In this document: piece after piece, positions 1 through 5,490 of the stretch
How the letters are laid out: every line of letters starts with the position of its first letter
Position numbering within the stretch: position 1 is the first letter of the stretch
Assembly: GCA_900551195.1 (NCBI GenBank)
Contig: URVD01000010.1
Span: 1-16,739, forward strand
Direction: 5' to 3'
DNA from: an uncultured Collinsella sp.
Lineage (GTDB): Bacteria; Actinomycetota; Coriobacteriia; Coriobacteriales; Coriobacteriaceae
Length of the DNA stretch: 16,739 nucleotides
Position numbers and translations under genes: made by a program
Notes under the pieces: generated by a model
What the model saw: only the letters and a program-made list of their open reading frames with translations
Told to the model about the DNA's origin: nothing
The model's database searches: none

Positions 1-3
1 CAG

Positions 4-549
4 TTAGGCAATCGCCTTTTTAAGGTTTCGCATTACGCGCTGCTCGGCCGAAAGCACAGCGAGGCCAACACGGGTTGTTACGCGTCGGCCGCACAGGTCG
101 AGCTCCAAATACGCAGTGCTCTTGCGTCTGTTAATGGTTTTGATAAGGCCTTCGTGGCCCAGCAGCGGACCTGCCGTCACTACGACCTTGTCGCCGTCTT
201 TTAGGGCCTCACTCATGGGCACTACGCGGTCTCCCCTATGCGTAAAGCCACCAATGAGCTGAACCTCTTCTTTTGCCAGCGGCACAAACTGACCGTCCTG
301 GGATAACACCCGGGCAAAGTCGTCCATGCGTAGCAGATACTGTTGCACGGTGCGGGGATCTGCCGTATCGCAGATAAGATAACCGGGAAAGAGCGGCTTG
401 GTCGTATTGACCCATTCGCCGTGTACTTTGATCTCGGTTTGAAATTGGGGATAAAAGAGTTCCTGCATGGCGCTCGCCGGCACCATGCGCTCGATGCGCT
501 CGCGCATTACGTCTTCGCGACCGTTAATGACCTGGATCACATACCACAC
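4..549 (-). CDS. loaP: NusG-family specialised antiterminator (LoaP/UpxY-like)
   Basis: Small NusG paralogue of about 181 residues. The N-terminal NGN domain begins WYVIQVINGRED and contains the FPGYL motif typical of NusG/RfaH/UpxY/LoaP. A C-terminal KOW motif (GDKVVVTAGPLLGHEG) lies near residues 118-135. Known family role: these proteins bind RNA polymerase and help it read through terminators in one long operon, often for capsule, exopolysaccharide or secondary metabolites. The start is chosen at the GTG at 549, because an AGGGGG Shine-Dalgarno sits 8 nt upstream; the GTG codons at 558 and 555 lie too close to it. The gene reads leftward out of the window, so its probable target operon lies beyond position 1 and is not seen. 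LoaP is preferred over housekeeping NusG because there is no secE or ribosomal-protein context and because of the divergent NGN sequence. The exact subfamily is inferred. Confidence 0.82.
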   Translation of the reverse strand: MWYVIQVINGREDVMRERIERMVPASAMQELFYPQFQTEIKVHGEWVNTTKPLFPGYLICDTADPRTVQQYLLRMDDFARVLSQDGQFVPLAKEEVQLIGGFTHRGDRVVPMSEALKDGDKVVVTAGPLLGHEGLIKTINRRKSTAYLELDLCGRRVTTRVGLAVLSAEQRVMRNLKKAIA

Positions 550-600
550 GAGCACCACCCCCTTGCTGTCTTACGTGTGGCTCACGGGGTTTGGGTATGG

Positions 601-626
601 CTTCGCCAGGGCGCTCATGCGCGAAG
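601..626 (-). other. Hairpin in the antiterminator leader
   Basis: Bases 601-606 (CTTCGC) pair with 621-626 (GCGAAG), and a nested or alternative GCGC-TCAT-GCGC hairpin lies at 611-622. It lies about 50 nt upstream of the GTG start in the presumed leader. LoaP proteins are known to recognise a leader RNA hairpin, but nothing here proves this hairpin is that signal. No U-run follows, so it is not an intrinsic terminator. Confidence 0.3.
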
Positions 627-857
627 GCGCTCCATATTCAAACCCTGAGCCCAGTCAGACAAGCACGTGGCTCTGCCCCACCGTGAACGGTATGTACAAA
701 TGCAGCGCTGAAGCTGAAGGCACGTATCGCAAGATTGCCCACAACCTCAGCTGGCTGCGTGCGAGCCGGTCAAGGGATTTCAAAACTGAACCCCACGCAA
801 ACAGCTGAAGAACTGCTGTGATTTGCCATAGCAAATTATTGAACTGACTAAAACGAA

Positions 858-886
858 CTTATAAATAGCCGCAAAAGCAAGTGCAA
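858..886 (-). promoter_or_regulatory. Candidate promoter for the antiterminator gene
   Basis: On the minus strand a TATAAG -10 element (858-863) lies 17 bp from a weak TTGCAC -35 (881-886) in a locally A/T-rich patch. Transcription from here would give a leader of about 300 nt before the GTG at 549. A long leader would suit a gene whose family acts through RNA signals, but the -35 is poor and the call rests on spacing and the -10 only. Confidence 0.35.
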
Positions 887-1293
887 AATCGTGCATGGCA
901 ATCGATATTGGAGCTCGTGGTGTTTCTGGCACCGCCGTTACGGCCGGATGCTGATCGACCCTGCGCTTTGTGACTTGCTGGAGCCGTGAGCACAGTTGAA
1001 CTCATGTAACGTTAGGTATCCTAGCACAAGCTGTTAGTGAAACTGATTTGGGCTGCGTTGGACAACATATCGTTCATTTGACGTGCTAAAGGGGGTTGTT
1101 TTGGGATGTTGTTCACGTTGATGCAGGTTATTGAGGTATTGCCGGTGATCGGAGACGTTCCCGATGCCTAAATGGAGCAGCGAGCTGCACTGGTAATTGC
1201 GCCTGTCTAACAAACTATGTACAGAGATGGGAAATAAATTGTGCAACTTTTTTTGGTGTGGATTGGGTTTGTGGCGCAAGGCGTATTGGCATG
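887..1293. other. Gene-poor, possibly degenerate stretch
   Basis: About 400 bases with no convincing gene on either strand. Short open pieces in plausible codon usage exist but break quickly: an ATG at 895 opens a 19-codon frame that ends where a second short frame begins, and an ATG at 1106 opens 21 codons with an AAAGGGGG 10 nt upstream. A minus-strand frame at 1034-1279 needs a TTG start, has no ribosome binding site and has a composition (many H, N and Q) unlike the neighbours. I read the region as decayed sequence or leader RNA. Confidence 0.4.
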
Positions 1294-1321
1294 AAAAAAG
1301 GCCTTCGGGATACCGAAGGCC
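1294..1321 (-). terminator. Intrinsic terminator, strongest leftward
   Basis: A perfect 9-bp stem (GGCCTTCGG at 1300-1308 with 1313-1321) and a GATA loop. On the minus strand the stem is followed by six T (1294-1299), a canonical intrinsic terminator. On the plus strand only TTTGC follows, so rightward termination would be weaker. It may be the older terminator of leftward transcripts from the M32 gene, now separated from it by the IS insertion; that is inference. Confidence 0.75.
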
Positions 1322-1343
1322 TTTGCATTCAAGACTTTAGTCT

Positions 1344-1364
1344 GCTGGCCGCGCAGCGGCCAGC
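1344..1364 (+). repeat. Left-end hairpin of the IS
   Basis: Perfect 9-bp stem (GCTGGCCGC at 1344-1352 with 1356-1364) and a three-base GCA loop. Position and size fit the subterminal left-end palindrome bound by IS200/IS605 transposases. Confidence 0.7.
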
Positions 1365-1370
1365 TTTAAA

Positions 1371-1389
1371 CCACCCGCTACGCGGGTGG
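1371..1389 (+). repeat. Second hairpin in the IS leader
   Basis: Perfect 8-bp stem (CCACCCGC at 1371-1378 with 1382-1389) and a TAC loop. IS200 elements carry an internal hairpin ahead of tnpA that limits read-through transcription from outside. This one is in the right place, but it has no T-run. Confidence 0.5.
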
Positions 1390-1409
1390 AGACAAACGGC
1401 TTTACAAAG

Positions 1410-1471
1410 CCACCCCTCCGACCGATATTGACGATTGTTCAGGCCGTCAAGAATTCGAGTCGAAGGGGTGG
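1410..1471 (+). promoter_or_regulatory. Leader hairpin masking the tnpA ribosome binding site
   Basis: The Shine-Dalgarno AGGGGTGG (1464-1471) is perfectly complementary to CCACCCCT at 1410-1417. Inside, CGAC (1419-1422) pairs with GTCG (1459-1462) and TTGACG (1429-1434) with CGTCAA (1445-1450), so the leader folds into one long interrupted stem. This matches the known IS200 strategy of sequestering the transposase ribosome binding site to keep transposition low. Confidence 0.75.
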
Positions 1472-1476
1472 TCGCC

Positions 1477-1935
1477 ATGGCCCAGAAGGCCTACAGCCTT
1501 TCCCACACGAAGTGGATGTGCAAGTACCACATCGTGTTCACGCCGAAGTATAGGCGCAAAGTGATCTACAACCAAATCAGGAGCGACATAGGGGAGATCC
1601 TCAGGAAGCTGTGCGAGTACAAGGGGATCGAGATAATCGAGGGGCACCTGATGCCCGACCACGTGCACGTGCTGCTGGCGATCCCGCCGAAGTACAGCGT
1701 CGCGAGCGTCATGGGCTACCTGAAGGGGAAGAGCTCGCTGATGATATTCGACAGGCACGCCAGCCTCAAGTACAAGTTCGGCAACAGGAAGTTCTGGGCG
1801 GAGGGCCACTGCGTGTCCACCGTCGGCCTGAACGAGGCGACGATCGCCAAGTACATCAGGGAGCAGGAGTCCCACGACATCGCGCTGGACAAGCTGAGCG
1901 TGAAGGAGTACGAGGACCCCTTCAAGAGGGGGTGA
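1477..1935 (+). CDS. tnpA: IS200/IS605 family transposase TnpA
   Basis: Y1/HUH single-strand transposase of 152 residues, the usual IS200 length. Visible motifs: the HUH metal-binding motif HVH at residues 62-64 (in MPDHVHVLL), the family core MGYLKGKSS near residue 79, FGNRKFWAEG near 101, VSTVGLNEATIAKYI near 113 with catalytic Tyr126, and the common C-terminal LSVKEYEDPF. The frame is intact and all catalytic residues are present, so the protein is probably active. A longer frame opens at 1435, but the ATG at 1477 is chosen because AGGGGTGG lies 5 nt upstream and family members start MAQKAYSLSHTKW-like. Arginine is mostly AGG, unlike flanking genes. Residues 111-112 (HC) are where many relatives have an aromatic pair, a small oddity. 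Confidence 0.95.
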   Translation: MAQKAYSLSHTKWMCKYHIVFTPKYRRKVIYNQIRSDIGEILRKLCEYKGIEIIEGHLMPDHVHVLLAIPPKYSVASVMGYLKGKSSLMIFDRHASLKYKFGNRKFWAEGHCVSTVGLNEATIAKYIREQESHDIALDKLSVKEYEDPFKRG

Positions 1936-1991
1936 TGCCGCCGGTTCGACCGGCGCGCCACGGGTCAAGATGCACTAGGCCTGGACGAAGT

Positions 1992-2021
1992 CCGGGCCCG
2001 CGCCTTTAGACGCGAGCCCGG
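1992..2021 (+). repeat. Right-end hairpin of the IS
   Basis: CCGGGC (1992-1997) pairs with GCCCGG (2016-2021) and CGCG (1999-2002) with CGCG (2011-2014), with a single C/A mismatch between the two blocks and an eight-base loop. A stem with an internal unpaired base near the 3' end is typical of right ends in this IS family. A smaller hairpin (CCGGT-TCG-ACCGG, about 1940-1952) lies just after the tnpA stop codon. Confidence 0.65.
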
Positions 2022-2047
2022 GGCCCGTGGGTTATACCCTAAGAGCA

Positions 2048-2070
2048 AACCACCCTTTTTAAGGGTGGTT
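2048..2070 (-). terminator. Hairpin downstream of the M32 gene, probable terminator
   Basis: A perfect 10-bp stem (AACCACCCTT at 2048-2057 with 2061-2070) and a three-base loop, about 100 bases after the stop codon of the leftward M32 gene. On the minus strand it is followed by TGCTCTT, a weak T-rich tail. It is probably the terminator of the M32 transcript, and the IS may have landed next to it and shortened its T-tract. It could instead belong to the IS end, because AAACCACCC also occurs at the left hairpin (1368-1376). Confidence 0.5.
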
Positions 2071-2172
2071 CTGATTTCACGTCACCTTGCTCGCTTGGGG
2101 CCGTTTTCGCTGACGTTGCCAAGACATCGGCGTCAACATGGTTGGCGTTGGCGATGGCGTGCTGGTCAATCC

Positions 2173-3747
2173 TTACAGCTCGTACAGCGTGGTGAACTTG
2201 TCCTGCAGGTAGCTGCAGTAGTAGCGGGCATCGAACGCCATGCCGCATGCGCCCTTGATGAGCTCCGGCGCGTCCTTGGCGCGGCCCCACTGCCAAATGT
2301 GCTCGCCCAGCCACGCGCGGACGGGTGCCAAGTCGCCGCTCGCACAGGCGCCGTTGAGGTCGACGCCGTCGCGGCACATGGCCGGCACAAACATGGCATC
2401 GTAGGCGCTACCCAGCGCATACGTGGGGAAGTAGCCAAACGAACCGCCGCTCCAATGCGTATCCTGCAGGCAGCCGTGCGTGTCGTCGGGAACGGGAATG
2501 CCCAGGTACTCGTCCATAAAGCGGTTCCAAAGCGCGGGGATGTCCTTGGCCGCAGCCTCGCCGGCAAACAGCATACGCTCAATCTGGTAGCGCACCATAA
2601 TATGCAGCGGATAGGTGAGCTCGTCGGCCTCGGTGCGGATCAACGACGGCTGCGCGATGTTCACGGCGCGGTAGAGCGTGTCTTCGTCGACGTCGCCGTA
2701 GACCTCGGGCGCGTGACGACGCAGCACCTCGAGCAGCGGGCCCATAAAGGCGCGGCTGCGACCCACGGTGTTCTCGAAAAAGCGGCTCTGGCTCTCGTGG
2801 ATGCCCATGGAGGTGCCGCCCTCCAAGCACGTGCGCGCATAGGCGGGATTGACGCCCAGCTCGTACATGGTGTGCCCCGCCTCGTGGATGATGCTGTAGA
2901 CGTTGGAGATGCAGTCGTCCTCGTAGATGTGCGTCGCGATGCGCGCATCACCCACGGCAAAGCCCTCGCTAAACGGATGCTCGGTAAAGGCAAGCGTGGT
3001 GTCGTCCAGGTCCAGGCCGACAAGCTTCATAAGGTCGAAGCTCATGGCGCGCTGGGCAGCCTCGGGCACGTGGGCGTGCAAAAAGTCGGCAGCCGGCTGC
3101 TGGCCGCGCTCGCCGATGGCGTGCACGAGCGGCACGACCGTGGCCTTGACCTCATCGCAAAACGCATCGAAGCTCTTGGCGGAAAGGCCGCGCTCGTACT
3201 GGTCGAGCCAAACGTCGTATGGATCGCGCTTGGGGTCCATGAGCTCGGCCTGATGCTTAAGTTGGGCGACGATTCTATCCACATAGGTCTCAAAGCTCGC
3301 CCAGTCGTTGGCTGCCTTGGCCTTGTGCCACACGGCGTCCGCCTCGCAGGTGAGCCTGGTCCAGGCCTCGGCTTCTTCGGTGGGGATGGCACTGGCCTCA
3401 CGTTGATCGCGGCCGAGCACACGGATCTCGTCGAGCAGCTGAGGGTCGTCGATTTTGCCGCCGGCGACGGTCTCGCGCGCCAGCGAGCGCACGAGCTCAA
3501 CGGACTTCTCGCTGGTCAGCAGCTTGTGATGCTCGCCGGCAAGCGTGCCCATGGCGTCGGCACGCGCTGCTGCGCCGTTGGCAGGAGCAATCGTCGCTCC
3601 ATCGAACTCGGCAATCTTGAGCAGGTACTCGCGAGTCCACAGCTTGCCTTCGAGCTTGCGGAATTTTTTGACGGCCTTATCGACCTTCATGCCTTTGGAT
3701 GTCTTGCCCGCTGCAGGCTCGGCCTTCTTATCGAGTTTCTTTCCCAT
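2173..3747 (-). CDS. M32 family metallocarboxypeptidase (Taq-type)
   Basis: Zinc carboxypeptidase of 524 residues that removes C-terminal residues from peptides, presumably in the cytoplasm as no signal peptide is visible. The zinc site HEAGH is at residues 288-292, with the third ligand Glu318 in HESQSRFFEN. Downstream are the M32 signatures DELTYPLHIMVRYQIE and HWSGGSFGYFPTYALGSAYDA and a C-terminal WGRAKDAPELIK-like block. Family members are about 500 residues; the extra length is a Lys-rich N-terminus (residues 1-32). The ATG at 3747 is supported by AAGGA 6 nt upstream, so the extension is probably real, although Met20 is an alternative start. It is transcribed alone, divergent from pheST; I found no convincing promoter in the shared region for this strand. 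Confidence 0.93.
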   Translation of the reverse strand: MGKKLDKKAEPAAGKTSKGMKVDKAVKKFRKLEGKLWTREYLLKIAEFDGATIAPANGAAARADAMGTLAGEHHKLLTSEKSVELVRSLARETVAGGKIDDPQLLDEIRVLGRDQREASAIPTEEAEAWTRLTCEADAVWHKAKAANDWASFETYVDRIVAQLKHQAELMDPKRDPYDVWLDQYERGLSAKSFDAFCDEVKATVVPLVHAIGERGQQPAADFLHAHVPEAAQRAMSFDLMKLVGLDLDDTTLAFTEHPFSEGFAVGDARIATHIYEDDCISNVYSIIHEAGHTMYELGVNPAYARTCLEGGTSMGIHESQSRFFENTVGRSRAFMGPLLEVLRRHAPEVYGDVDEDTLYRAVNIAQPSLIRTEADELTYPLHIMVRYQIERMLFAGEAAAKDIPALWNRFMDEYLGIPVPDDTHGCLQDTHWSGGSFGYFPTYALGSAYDAMFVPAMCRDGVDLNGACASGDLAPVRAWLGEHIWQWGRAKDAPELIKGACGMAFDARYYCSYLQDKFTTLYEL

Positions 3748-3865
3748 ACCATATCCTTGATCTCGTGAGCCGAGCGCTTCGGGTGGGCGCGCGGCCAGTT
3801 TGCACAGCTACCTGCCTTGTACCCAGTGCGAACAAAACGGAACGCGGCGATGCACACGCAGAATG

Positions 3866-3874
3866 TGTTATCCT
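3866..3874 (+). promoter_or_regulatory. Extended -10 promoter of the pheST leader
   Basis: TGT immediately followed by TATCCT (3869-3874) is an extended -10 element located just before the first T-box structure. No good -35 is seen at normal spacing, which extended -10 promoters tolerate. Transcription would begin near 3881. Confidence 0.5.
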
Positions 3875-3875
3875 A

Positions 3876-4168
3876 TAGCCCAATGCGTTGACGGAGAGGG
3901 TTTTGCCCGCCGCGTCGCCGGCAAGAGAGGGAAGGTCATGGGCTGCGAGCCTTCCTGCGGTGACAAGGGCCAAGCGTTCACTCCCGAGCAGCGACCTCAA
4001 CGGGCGCGCGGCCACGCGGCGGCGATGTCTCCAGTAGGGAAGCCGTGAGCCTCGCGAAAAGGGGCAAAGAGTGGGCGCGGCGGGCCAGACATCCGCCGGG
4101 TCAAACAAGGTGGTACCGCGGAATTCAACCGTCCTTGGGCAATGCACATGCCCGAGGGCGGTTTTTTT
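3876..4168 (+). promoter_or_regulatory. T-box leader controlling pheS-pheT
   Basis: The T-box core AAGGTGGTACCGCG is at 4107-4120, right before a terminator, and pheS follows. Known mechanism: uncharged tRNA-Phe pairs its anticodon with a specifier codon in Stem I and its acceptor end with the T-box, favouring the antiterminator. A Stem I-like region lies at about 3890-3985, with a distal hairpin GGAAGG (3930-3935) pairing with CCTTCC (3950-3955). Phe codon TTC occurs at 3977-3979 (followed by A, the better specifier candidate) and at 3952-3954 (inside the distal stem). The specifier assignment is tentative; the T-box call itself is firm. Confidence 0.9.
4129..4168 (+). terminator. T-box regulated terminator
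   Basis: A 13-bp stem with G-U wobbles (4129-4141 with 4149-4161) followed by seven T (4162-4168). It lies 9 bases after the T-box core and is mutually exclusive with the antiterminator. Confidence 0.88.
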
Positions 4169-4253
4169 GTTACCGAACCGGGCCGCACATCCGCAGCTCC
4201 GGGTTGCTCCAGCCGCCGCGGCAAGTGGATGCGCGAGAGACGAAAGGGAAGAC

Positions 4254-5330
4254 ATGAGTCTGATTGATGATCTGGTCAAACTCGAGGAAGAGGCCAAGGA
4301 GCTCGTCGCAGGCGCCGATGACGCCGCCAAGCTCGAGGCTGCGCGTGTTGAGCTGCTCGGCCGCAAGGGCCGCATCACCGGCCTGATGCGCATGATGGGC
4401 AAACTCGCCCCCGAGGATCGTCCCGTGATGGGCAAGCGCGCCAACGAGATGCGCCAGCTGATCGAGGGCATGCTCGACGAGCGCAACACCGAGATGAAGG
4501 CCGCCGCCCTCAAGCGCGCACTCGAGCACGACGCCGTCGACATCACGCTGCCGGGCATCCGTCCGCAGATCGGCCACCAGCACCTGATCAAGCAGATCAT
4601 CGAGGAGGCCGAGGACATCTTCTGCGGCATCGGCTACACCGTCGAGTCCGGTCCCATGGTCGACACCTCCTACTACAACTTCACCGCGCTCAACGCCCCC
4701 ATGGATCACCCGAGCCGCTCGGCCCGCGATACCTTCTACGTGGTCGACAATAACCCCGGCAGCGTCGCGCACCCCGAGGCCCACGCCCACGGCGAGTCCG
4801 ACGTGCTGCTGCGCACCCAGACCTCGGGCGTGCAGATCCACACCATGGAGTCGCAAAAGCCGCCCATCTACATGATCTGTCCGGGCACCGTTTACCGTCC
4901 CGACACAGCCGATGCCTGCCATCTGCCGCAGTTCAACCAGATCGAGGGCCTGGTCGTCGACGAGGGCATTACCTTTGGCGACCTTAAGGGCACGCTCGAC
5001 TACTTTGTTAAGTGCATGTTTGGCGAGGACCGCAAGACGCGCTATCGCCCACACTTCTTCCCCTTCACCGAGCCCAGCTGCGAGGTGGACGTGAGCTGCC
5101 ACGTGTGCGGCGGCAAGGGCTGCAACTTCTGCAAGCACAGCGGCTGGATCGAGATCCTGGGCTGCGGCATGGTCGACCCCAACGTCCTCATCAACTGCGG
5201 CATCGACCCCGAGAAGTACACCGGCTTCGCCTTTGGCATTGGCGCCGAGCGCGTCGCGGCCCTGCGCTACGACCTGCCCGACCTGCGAACTCTCATGACG
5301 GGCGATATGCGCTTCTTAAATCAGTTCTAG
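4254..5330 (+). CDS. pheS: Phenylalanyl-tRNA synthetase alpha subunit
   Basis: Catalytic subunit (358 residues) of the alpha2-beta2 class II synthetase that charges tRNA-Phe with phenylalanine. The N-terminal coiled-coil arm (residues 1-90, rich in E, K, L and R) precedes the class II core: the motif 2 region FTEPSCEVDV, a Cys-rich block CHVCGGKGCNFCKHSGW as seen in many bacterial PheS proteins, LGCGMVDPNVL, and motif 3 GFAFGIGAERVA near the C-terminus. The frame is open further upstream to 4071 through the T-box, but the ATG at 4254 is correct: AAAGGGAAG lies a few bases before it and MSLIDDLVKLEEEA matches family N-termini. Co-transcribed with pheT behind the T-box. Confidence 0.97.
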   Translation: MSLIDDLVKLEEEAKELVAGADDAAKLEAARVELLGRKGRITGLMRMMGKLAPEDRPVMGKRANEMRQLIEGMLDERNTEMKAAALKRALEHDAVDITLPGIRPQIGHQHLIKQIIEEAEDIFCGIGYTVESGPMVDTSYYNFTALNAPMDHPSRSARDTFYVVDNNPGSVAHPEAHAHGESDVLLRTQTSGVQIHTMESQKPPIYMICPGTVYRPDTADACHLPQFNQIEGLVVDEGITFGDLKGTLDYFVKCMFGEDRKTRYRPHFFPFTEPSCEVDVSCHVCGGKGCNFCKHSGWIEILGCGMVDPNVLINCGIDPEKYTGFAFGIGAERVAALRYDLPDLRTLMTGDMRFLNQF

Positions 5331-5337
5331 GCCCGGC

Positions 5338-5435
5338 GGCTTTCCCAAGCACCGCACCTTGCCTTTCAATCGTCGGTTGCGTACCTAAGTACGCGGCCCT
5401 CCTCTTTCAAGGCAATCTGCGGCACTTGGAAAACC
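5338..5435. repeat. Intergenic palindromic element between pheS and pheT
   Basis: The 160-base pheS-pheT gap has no gene and is mostly an imperfect inverted repeat. The left arm (5338-5365) and right arm (5409-5435) share blocks such as AAG, CCGCA and TTGCCTT in register. At the centre, GCGTAC (5379-5384) and GTACGC (5389-5394) form a perfect hairpin with a CTAA loop. In the transcript it would fold into a long stem inside the operon. No T-run follows, so it should not terminate. It may affect the pheS/pheT ratio or mRNA stability, or be a REP/MITE-like repeat. Confidence 0.6.
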
Positions 5436-5490
5436 CGTCTCCGTTGCAGTTTTTGGCTCAAAGCCGCATTTATGAAAGGAGACCAGTTAG

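Larger units (their letters stand above)
1335..2045 (+). mobile_element. IS200-type insertion sequence (IS200/IS605 family)
   Basis: A single-gene element of about 0.7 kb: left-end hairpins, a structured leader, an HUH/Y1 transposase of 152 residues and a bulged right-end hairpin. There is no tnpB. Family knowledge: these elements move as single-stranded DNA, recognise subterminal hairpins, have no terminal inverted repeats and make no target duplication, so the exact ends cannot be read from the sequence alone and the boundaries are approximate. It sits between two terminator hairpins (1300-1321 and 2048-2070). The transposase uses AGG arginine codons repeatedly, unlike the CGC-rich host genes around it, which supports recent transfer. 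Confidence 0.85.

Noticed and set aside
467..808. Plus-strand open frame of 113 codons antisense to the antiterminator gene and its leader
   Set aside because: Much of it is the complement of the NGN domain coding sequence; no ribosome binding site and no recognisable protein.
1936..2045. Omega-RNA-like guide RNA at the right end of the IS
   Set aside because: No tnpB is present and the stem-loops are explained as the transposase-binding right end.
2065..3768. Very long plus-strand frame of 567 codons opposite the M32 gene
   Set aside because: A G/C-rich shadow frame; the minus strand carries the HExxH peptidase with all family motifs.
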